DNA from: Clostridia bacterium | GTDB taxonomy: Bacteria > Bacillota > Clostridia > Oscillospirales > CAG-272 | Length of the DNA: 36,194 nucleotides | Assembly (NCBI GenBank): GCA_900753295.1 | Contig: CAADYQ010000019.1 | Span: 1-36,194, forward strand | Direction of reading: 5' to 3' | In this document: positions 31,235 through 36,194 of the stretch, piece after piece | How positions within the stretch are numbered: position 1 is the stretch's first letter | Layout: every line of letters begins with the position of its first letter | Notes under the pieces: model-generated | What the model saw: only the letters and a program-made list of their open reading frames with translations | What the model was told of the DNA's origin: nothing | Databases searched by the model: none | Made by a program: the position numbers and the translations under genes

Positions 31235-31697
31235 GGATCTGCTTTTTGAGCTTGTGACTCACACGCCGGAGGAGACGGAGGCGGCAGGCGCGCGTCTTGC
31301 CCGGCTTATGGAAGACCGCGCGGAGCTGCCGGCGTTCGTTGCGCTTTACGGCGACCTCGGAGTAGGCAAAACGGCGTTCGTGCGCGGGTTCGCATCGGTG
31401 ACGTCGCCCGGATCGGCAGTGCGCTCCCCCACCTTTGCGCTTGTGAACGAATACCGCCGCGGGGCGCGTCCGGTTTTTCACTTTGATATGTACCGCATCG
31501 AAGATGACGACGAGCTTTATTCCTCCGGCTTTTACGACTATGAGAGCCGCGGCGGGTACTGTCTTGCCGAATGGTGCGAAAACATTCCTTGGGCGCTTCC
31601 AGCGGACCGCATACGCGCGGAAATATCCAAGACCGGCAATACCGATGAGCGCAGGATAACCGTTGAACACATAAACGAAAAGGAGAACGTCAAATGA
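31227..31697 (+). CDS. tsaE: t6A biosynthesis ATPase TsaE
   Basis: A 156-residue P-loop protein. Walker A is GDLGVGKT near 43-50, followed by the family motifs SPTFALVNEY near 72-81 and HFDMYRIEDDDEL near 87-99. TsaE hydrolyses ATP to reset the TsaB-TsaD complex during threonylcarbamoylation of tRNA A37. Length is normal. Its start is inside ynzC and has only a weak ribosome site, so translation is probably coupled. It overlaps tsaB by four bases. Confidence 0.95.
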   Translation: MSKDLLFELVTHTPEETEAAGARLARLMEDRAELPAFVALYGDLGVGKTAFVRGFASVTSPGSAVRSPTFALVNEYRRGARPVFHFDMYRIEDDDELYSSGFYDYESRGGYCLAEWCENIPWALPADRIRAEISKTGNTDERRITVEHINEKENVK

Positions 31698-32425
31698 AAA
31701 TATTGGCTGTTGACAGCACTGCAAAAACCGCCTCGGCGGCGCTTTGCGACGGCGAACGTCTGCTTGCCGAATACACACTGAACAACGGCAACACGCACAG
31801 TGAAACGCTTTTGCCGATGGTCGAAGCCATACTTTCCGCCTTTGCGATGAAACCGCATGACGTCGATCTTTTTGCATGCTCGGCGGGTCCCGGCTCCTTT
31901 ACCGGGGTGCGCATAGGAGTTGCGACGGTAAAAGGTCTTGCATTCGGCTCCGGACGTCCGGCAGCGGGCGTATCGACGCTTGAGGCGCTCGCGCGCAATC
32001 TCGATCACGGCGATCCCGCAGAGGAAAAGGTAACACCCAAGATCATATGCCCGGTGATGGATGCGCGGCGCGGTCAGCTTTACACCGCCCGGTTTATACG
32101 GCGCGGAGACGGGCTTGAACGTCTCACCCCCGACCGCGCGATATCGTACACGGAATTTGAGTCCGAAACGCTTCCGCTCGGCAAGGTATGGCTGTGCGGC
32201 GACGGATACGAGCTTGTACACGGGCTTATGCCGGAGGGCTCCGCATTCGATACGCCGGAAAGACTGCGCTATCAGTCGGCATACTCGGTAGCAATGGCGG
32301 CGCTTGCCGCATATGGCCGCGGAGACTACGGCAATGCCGATACGTTGAGTCCTGTTTACCTTAGGCTTTCGCAGGCGGAGCGCGAACGCGCCGAGAGGCT
32401 TGCGAGGGAGTCCGAAAACAAATAA
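31694..32425 (+). CDS. tsaB: t6A biosynthesis protein TsaB
   Basis: A 243-residue ASKHA-fold TsaB. The opening ILAVDSTAKTASAAL and the block CSAGPGSFTGVRIGVATVKGL (here key parts GPGSFTGVRIG) are diagnostic. TsaB is the scaffold that binds TsaD. Its start overlaps the tsaE stop (ATGA), and its C-terminal helix is rich in Arg and Glu. No fusion to a GNAT domain is seen; rimI is elsewhere in the window. Confidence 0.95.
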   Translation: MKILAVDSTAKTASAALCDGERLLAEYTLNNGNTHSETLLPMVEAILSAFAMKPHDVDLFACSAGPGSFTGVRIGVATVKGLAFGSGRPAAGVSTLEALARNLDHGDPAEEKVTPKIICPVMDARRGQLYTARFIRRGDGLERLTPDRAISYTEFESETLPLGKVWLCGDGYELVHGLMPEGSAFDTPERLRYQSAYSVAMAALAAYGRGDYGNADTLSPVYLRLSQAERERAERLARESENK

Positions 32426-32448
32426 ATATCCGAAAGGCAGAAATAAAA

Positions 32449-32931
32449 ATGAACGAACAGAAAAAGATAATAATCGGCTGCGATCACGCAGGATATGAAG
32501 CCAAGCTCAAGCTTATCGAAAAGCTGCGCGGCGAGGGCTGGGACGTCACCGACGTCGGCTGTGATTCCACCGAAAGCTGCGACTACCCTATACCCGTACA
32601 CCTGCTTTGCCGCCGCATACAGTCGGGTGAATTTGCGCTCGGCATACTTATCTGCGGCACGGGGATAGGCGTATCCATCGCCGCGAACAAGCACCGCGGT
32701 ATACGCGCCGCGGTCTGCTCCGACCTCTTCTCCGCCGAGATGACCCGCAAGCACAACGCCGCAAATGTACTTTGCATGGGCGCGCGCGTGCTTGACGACG
32801 CAAAGATAGCGGCAATAACCGACACCTTTCTTGCCAATGAGCCGCTTGGCGAAGAGCGCCATCAGCGCCGTCTGCGCATGATAAGCGAGCTTGAGGACGG
32901 CACCTTTGACGAGCATGGTTACAAGCTATGA
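32449..32931 (+). CDS. rpiB: Ribose-5-phosphate isomerase B
   Basis: A 160-residue RpiB/LacAB-family isomerase that interconverts ribose 5-phosphate and ribulose 5-phosphate. GCDHAGYE near 10-17, the catalytic Cys69 in ICGTGIG and the block NKHRGIRAA are all present. Length is slightly above the usual 145-150. Its stop overlaps the ispD start by four bases (ATGA). An AAAGG-type site precedes the ATG. Together with rpe downstream it supplies the reversible isomerase steps of the pentose phosphate pathway. Confidence 0.94.
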   Translation: MNEQKKIIIGCDHAGYEAKLKLIEKLRGEGWDVTDVGCDSTESCDYPIPVHLLCRRIQSGEFALGILICGTGIGVSIAANKHRGIRAAVCSDLFSAEMTRKHNAANVLCMGARVLDDAKIAAITDTFLANEPLGEERHQRRLRMISELEDGTFDEHGYKL

Positions 32932-33716
32932 ATATGTCGGACAAGAAAAAATTCGACAGTGCCGCAGACCTTCTGCGCACTGTCGGAGGTAAGCTGCGCC
33001 CGAGGCACACAACTGCCGTGATAGTAGCCGCCGGCTCGTCCGCGCGCATGGGCGGCGACACGCCAAAGCAGTTTCTGCCGCTTTGCGGGATGCCTGTCGT
33101 TGCTATGACGATAAGGGCTTACGAGGAAGCTGACTGCATTGACGACATCATTCTCGTCGTTCGTCCCGGCGACGACGAGACATACCGTGAATACAGTGAA
33201 AAATTCGGCTTTCACAAGATACGCGCCATCGTACACGGTGGCAAAACGCGCCAGGAGTCGGTCATGAACGGCATTGAAGCCGCCGCAGAGGGCACTGCGT
33301 TTTTTGCCATAGCGGACGGCGCGCGCCCGCTGACTACCCCGGATATGATCCGCTCGGTATGCCTTGACGCATACAAATACGGTGCGGCAAGCGCCGCTTC
33401 GCGCGCGGTCGATTCGGTCAAAACGGCAGACGAAAAGGGCTTTGTCACCGGCAGCGTGGAGCGCGGCTCGGCGTGGAATGCGGCGACGCCGCAGGTATTC
33501 GGCGCCAACATTTACCGCGCGGCGGCATATACGGCGCGCGAGGCGAACTTTGAAGCCACCGATGACAATTCGCTCGTTGAACGTATAGGACGCCGCATAA
33601 AGCTGGTGGACTGCGGACGCGAGAACATCAAGATAACCACCGAATATGATATTCCCATCGCCGAGGCAATAATCACCCATCGGCGCGAAAAGGAAAAAAG
33701 CGAGGTCCACGGATGA
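32928..33716 (+). CDS. ispD: 2-C-methyl-D-erythritol 4-phosphate cytidylyltransferase
   Basis: A 262-residue IspD. The nucleotide-binding signature VIVAAGSSARMG near 31-42 and KQFLPLCGMPV near 46-56 are diagnostic, and GGKTRQESVMNGI follows. It transfers CMP from CTP to methylerythritol 4-phosphate in the MEP pathway. A 27-residue charged N-terminal extension precedes the core; a second ATG two codons in leaves most of it. It overlaps rpiB (ATGA) and ispF (ATGA), so the three are translationally linked. Confidence 0.94.
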   Translation: MNMSDKKKFDSAADLLRTVGGKLRPRHTTAVIVAAGSSARMGGDTPKQFLPLCGMPVVAMTIRAYEEADCIDDIILVVRPGDDETYREYSEKFGFHKIRAIVHGGKTRQESVMNGIEAAAEGTAFFAIADGARPLTTPDMIRSVCLDAYKYGAASAASRAVDSVKTADEKGFVTGSVERGSAWNAATPQVFGANIYRAAAYTAREANFEATDDNSLVERIGRRIKLVDCGRENIKITTEYDIPIAEAIITHRREKEKSEVHG

Positions 33717-34210
33717 GGATAGGACACGGATATGATGTACACAGACTGGTTCCCGACCGTGCGCTTATACTCGGCGGCGTAAGGATAGAGTACGAGCGCG
33801 GGCTGCTCGGGCATTCCGATGCCGATGTGCTTGTACACGCCATAATGGATGCGCTCCTCGGCGCGGCGGCGCTTGGCGATATCGGCAAGATTTTTCCCGA
33901 CAACGATCCCGCATACAGCGGAGCCGACAGCCTTGTGCTTGCAAAAAAAGTTGCCGAGCTGCTGCGCCTCCGCGGCTGGAAAATTGTAAATATAGATTCG
34001 ACAGTGCTGGCACAGCGCCCGAAGCTTGCGCCGCATATTCCCGCAATGCGTGCTAATATCGCGCGCGCGCTCTGCATCGACGTCGATGACGTGAGCGTAA
34101 AGGCGACGACAGAGGAGGGACTCGGCTTTACAGGCAGCGGCGAGGGCATTGCCGCCCACGCCGTATGCCTGATCGAGCGGGTCGCGGTCCCCGACCGGGA
34201 ACGCGCGTGA
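33713..34210 (+). CDS. ispF: 2-C-methyl-D-erythritol 2,4-cyclodiphosphate synthase
   Basis: A 165-residue IspF. Zinc ligands D8 and H10 (GYDVHRL) and H42 (VHAIMDAL) are present, with GHSDADV at 33-39 and the C-terminal block TTEEGLGFTGSGEGI. It cyclises the CDP-linked MEP intermediate with release of CMP. It starts inside the ispD stop (ATGA), in the common ispD-ispF order; many bacteria fuse the two, but here they are separate genes. Length is normal. Confidence 0.96.
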   Translation: MRIGHGYDVHRLVPDRALILGGVRIEYERGLLGHSDADVLVHAIMDALLGAAALGDIGKIFPDNDPAYSGADSLVLAKKVAELLRLRGWKIVNIDSTVLAQRPKLAPHIPAMRANIARALCIDVDDVSVKATTEEGLGFTGSGEGIAAHAVCLIERVAVPDRERA

Positions 34211-34379
34211 CCGTCTGCGTCCGCGCGCTCCCGTAAGAAAAGCGGCATGCGGCGGGATGACATCCGGAAACGTCCCTGATTTTCCGCTTCCCTTCCCGAT
34301 GCATTGCCGCGCTCTCTCAAATACATAATATGCCGCACATACCTGCGGCGACACAAAAGAGATCCGAAGGGAGTAACAC
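34211..34379 (+). other. 169-base spacer between ispF and rpe
   Basis: GC-rich sequence with a GGGAACGCGCG/CGCGCGCTCCC hairpin just after ispF but no U-tract. No convincing promoter; an AAGGGAG ribosome site lies before rpe. Confidence 0.4.
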
Positions 34380-35069
34380 ATGAACAATCAGAAAAAAATA
34401 TACCTCTCCCCGTCACTGCTGGCGGCTGATTATGCCGAGCTTGGCAACTGCGTGCGACGCATTGAAGAAGCGGGAGCGGATTTTCTTCACCTCGATATAA
34501 TGGACGGTCATTTTGTACCCAATATCAGCTTCGGTCCCGACCTCGTTGCGGCGCTTCGTCCGCACAGCAAGCTTCTTTTTGATGTACACATGATGATAAG
34601 CGACCCCGCCAAGTATATTGACCGCTTTATCGCGGCGGGCGCGGATATGATAACCTTCCACCGCGAGGCAGTGGAAGACCCGAAGCCGCTCATTTACCGC
34701 ATAAAGGATGCCGGCGTACGCGCATCAATGGCGATATCCCCCGCCACGCCGGTGGAGGAGGTCCTCCCCTGCCTTTCGATGCTCGATATGGTGCTTGTGA
34801 TGACGGTCGTTCCCGGCTTTGGCGGTCAAAAGCTGATGCCCGAAACGCTTGACAAGGTGCGCGCACTGCGCCACAGCATTGATGAAACCGGACTTGACAC
34901 CGACATCGAGGTGGATGGCGGTATCTCCGCCGATAACACCGGGCTTGTGACCTCTGCGGGCGCGAATGTGATAGTTGCCGGCTCTGCGATATTCGGCTCA
35001 CAGCGCCCGCGCCAGACAATGCTTGCCATGCGCGCCGCCGCAAAGGACAATCCTTACTTCGAAAAATAA
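34380..35069 (+). CDS. rpe: Ribulose-phosphate 3-epimerase
   Basis: A 229-residue TIM-barrel epimerase that interconverts ribulose and xylulose 5-phosphate. Metal ligands H37, D39, H70 and D179 are visible in LHLDIMDGHFVPN, FDVHMM and IEVDGGI, and the phosphate-binding block is VVPGFGGQK near 143-151. Length is normal. AAGGGAG precedes the ATG. It is separated from ispF by 169 bases and may have its own promoter or be read through; a strong hairpin follows its stop. Confidence 0.96.
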   Translation: MNNQKKIYLSPSLLAADYAELGNCVRRIEEAGADFLHLDIMDGHFVPNISFGPDLVAALRPHSKLLFDVHMMISDPAKYIDRFIAAGADMITFHREAVEDPKPLIYRIKDAGVRASMAISPATPVEEVLPCLSMLDMVLVMTVVPGFGGQKLMPETLDKVRALRHSIDETGLDTDIEVDGGISADNTGLVTSAGANVIVAGSAIFGSQRPRQTMLAMRAAAKDNPYFEK

Positions 35070-35087
35070 CAAGCCTTTCCGCTCAAA

Positions 35088-35127
35088 GGTGGTGTTAAAA
35101 AACTCAAATGAGTTTTTTAACACCACC
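35088..35127. terminator. Terminator between rpe and malQ
   Basis: Perfect 19-bp arms (35088-35106, 35109-35127) around a 2-base centre, with A-rich and T-rich inner stem. It stands between convergent genes and shares its core (ttaaaaaactcaa/tgagttttttaa) with the hairpin at 16881-16922. Confidence 0.88.
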
Positions 35128-35132
35128 GTTTA

Positions 35133-36194
35133 TTATCTACCCGTCAGCTCGTTCATTCGGGCAAATCTCCCGACATCGACCGATGCAAGCTGATCGTATG
35201 TAATGCGGAAGGTCCAGTTGCCCTCACCTATACCGGGACGGTTCATCCGCGTGTCGGCGCCGAAGCCGAGCACATCCTGCATCGGCAGTATAACGGTATC
35301 CGCCGCAGACGCCATAAGCGCTCTGATGATCTGAACGCACGCGGCGTCAAAATCATCCGGACAGCCGCAGTAGTCAAAAAGCTCGCGGCGGCAGTCCGGC
35401 GGCATTTCGTAAACGTCGCCGAGCAGCGTATTGTTATCATGCGTGCCGGTGTACGCCGCGCATTTTGCCGGATAGCTGTGCGGTCTGTGGTGCATATCGC
35501 GCCCGGATGTAAAGCCGAACTGGAGCACACGGATACCGGAAAAGCCGCATTTTTCGATAAGCACGCGCGCCTTTGCGGTATCATCGCCGAGGTCCTCGGC
35601 GATGATGAGCTTATCGCCCGCGATATCCTTGATCATTTTTGCAAACTCAAGTCCGGGACCGCGCCGCCACCTGCCGTCGCGCGCGGTATCCGCGTTCCCC
35701 GGTATCGCAAAGTACGATTCCACCGCGCGGAAATGGTCGATCCTTATCCCGTCAAACATTGAAAGCATGAATGTCAGCCTGTCACGCCAGAAGGACCAGC
35801 CGTCGGTCTTCATATGCTTCCAGTCATATAACGGATTGCCCCATAGCTGTCCGTCCGCGGAGAAATAATCCGGCGGAACGCCCGCGACCCATTCCGGTCT
35901 GCCGTCACGGTCAAGCAGGAACTGACTGCGGCTCCCCCATACGTCGCTGCTGTCAAGCGCTACGTAAAAAGGGATGTCCCCGATCACGCTGATGCCCTTT
36001 GAATTTGCATACGCCTTGACATTTGCCCATTCGGTGAAAAATTCGTACTGGATGAACCGCCACGCAAACAGCACGCGGTCGTCAAAGCCGTCGGTCGTCC
36101 ATTCCTGCCACGCACTGCCGCCGTTGGCGGTGCGTTTTGCCATGAAAAGACAGAACTCGGCTACCCTCGGGTTCGTCGCAATAAACGCATCCAC
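35133..36194 (-). CDS. malQ: 4-alpha-glucanotransferase (amylomaltase), C-terminal part
   Basis: The last 353 residues of a GH77 amylomaltase; the N-terminal roughly 140-150 residues lie beyond the right edge. Visible active-site blocks: DIPFYVALDSSDVW with DGRPEWVAGVPPD (substrate loop), the nucleophile Asp in GIRIDHFRAVESYFAIP, the acid/base Glu in IIAEDLG and the transition-state Asp in GTHDNNT. It transfers maltodextrin units between chains in glycogen or maltose metabolism. The usual partner, glycogen phosphorylase, is not in view. Confidence 0.95.
   Translation of the reverse strand: MDAFIATNPRVAEFCLFMAKRTANGGSAWQEWTTDGFDDRVLFAWRFIQYEFFTEWANVKAYANSKGISVIGDIPFYVALDSSDVWGSRSQFLLDRDGRPEWVAGVPPDYFSADGQLWGNPLYDWKHMKTDGWSFWRDRLTFMLSMFDGIRIDHFRAVESYFAIPGNADTARDGRWRRGPGLEFAKMIKDIAGDKLIIAEDLGDDTAKARVLIEKCGFSGIRVLQFGFTSGRDMHHRPHSYPAKCAAYTGTHDNNTLLGDVYEMPPDCRRELFDYCGCPDDFDAACVQIIRALMASAADTVILPMQDVLGFGADTRMNRPGIGEGNWTFRITYDQLASVDVGRFARMNELTGR

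Noticed and set aside
30813..31877. 354-residue ORF on the minus strand
   Set aside because: It is antisense to ynzC, tsaE and part of tsaB, which are clearly recognisable; it has no ribosome site, no known motif and low-complexity Arg/Cys-rich sequence.
32919..33710. 263-residue ORF on the minus strand
   Set aside because: Complement of ispD, whose motifs are complete. Long antisense ORFs are frequent here because of GC-rich codon bias.
33512..34387. 291-residue ORF on the minus strand
   Set aside because: Complement of ispD end, ispF and the following spacer; no motif or ribosome site.

Overview
The window reads as a bacterial chromosome segment from a Firmicute, most likely a Clostridia-class anaerobe. 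Supporting signs are the ylxM-ffh-rpsP-khpA cluster, a Rex redox repressor, a DnaD-domain protein paired with a DnaC/DnaI-type loader, a ComEB-type dCMP deaminase, a YnzC-like small protein, QueH, strong GGAGG ribosome sites and many near-perfect sigma-A promoters with 17-bp spacers. The genus cannot be named from sequence alone. Coding sequence is fairly GC-rich and regulatory gaps are AT-rich. I see no phage, transposase, CRISPR, rRNA or tRNA genes, and no gene-free stretch longer than about 275 bases.

Region by region. 1-8.8 kb, almost all minus strand: ylxM-ffh-rpsP-khpA, an unrecognised helical protein, glycerol kinase, a lysoplasmalogenase-like membrane protein, L-lactate dehydrogenase, a tandem class II aldolase-like protein and an EEP-family hydrolase. 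8.9-16.9 kb: a solitary AAA ATPase, a DUF4097-type lipoprotein and a large-tailed MscL (plus), a DgoK-type sugar-acid kinase (minus), a HerA/YjgR-type ATPase and a P-type cation ATPase (plus). 17.1-22.6 kb: dxs (minus), two tandem CNNM/CorC-type membrane proteins and queH (plus). 22.6-30.8 kb, all minus: galU, dCMP deaminase, a lipoprotein, rimI, tsaD, rex, dnaD-like, dnaC-like and a TGS-uridine kinase-like fusion. 31.0-35.1 kb, plus: ynzC-like, tsaE, tsaB, rpiB, ispD, ispF and rpe. At the right edge is a truncated malQ (minus).

Functional threads are mostly housekeeping. They are protein targeting and ribosome assembly (ylxM, ffh, rpsP, khpA), tRNA modification (tsaB, tsaD, tsaE for t6A; queH for queuosine), the MEP isoprenoid route (dxs, ispD, ispF), pentose phosphate isomerases (rpiB, rpe), fermentation and redox control (ldh, rex), and ion or osmotic homeostasis (mscL, P-type ATPase, two CNNM proteins).

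I did not find a convincing new multi-gene system. The best leads are: a probable one-base frameshift or coupled leader peptide at the start of the first CNNM gene; hairpins placed almost on top of the starts of ldh and queH; a glycerol kinase lacking the histidine that HPr phosphorylates in Firmicutes; a nested inverted repeat over the glpK promoter; an aldolase whose second domain has lost its metal ligands; an MscL with an inserted charged helix; and a family of related long hairpins at 16.9-17.1 kb and 35.1 kb.
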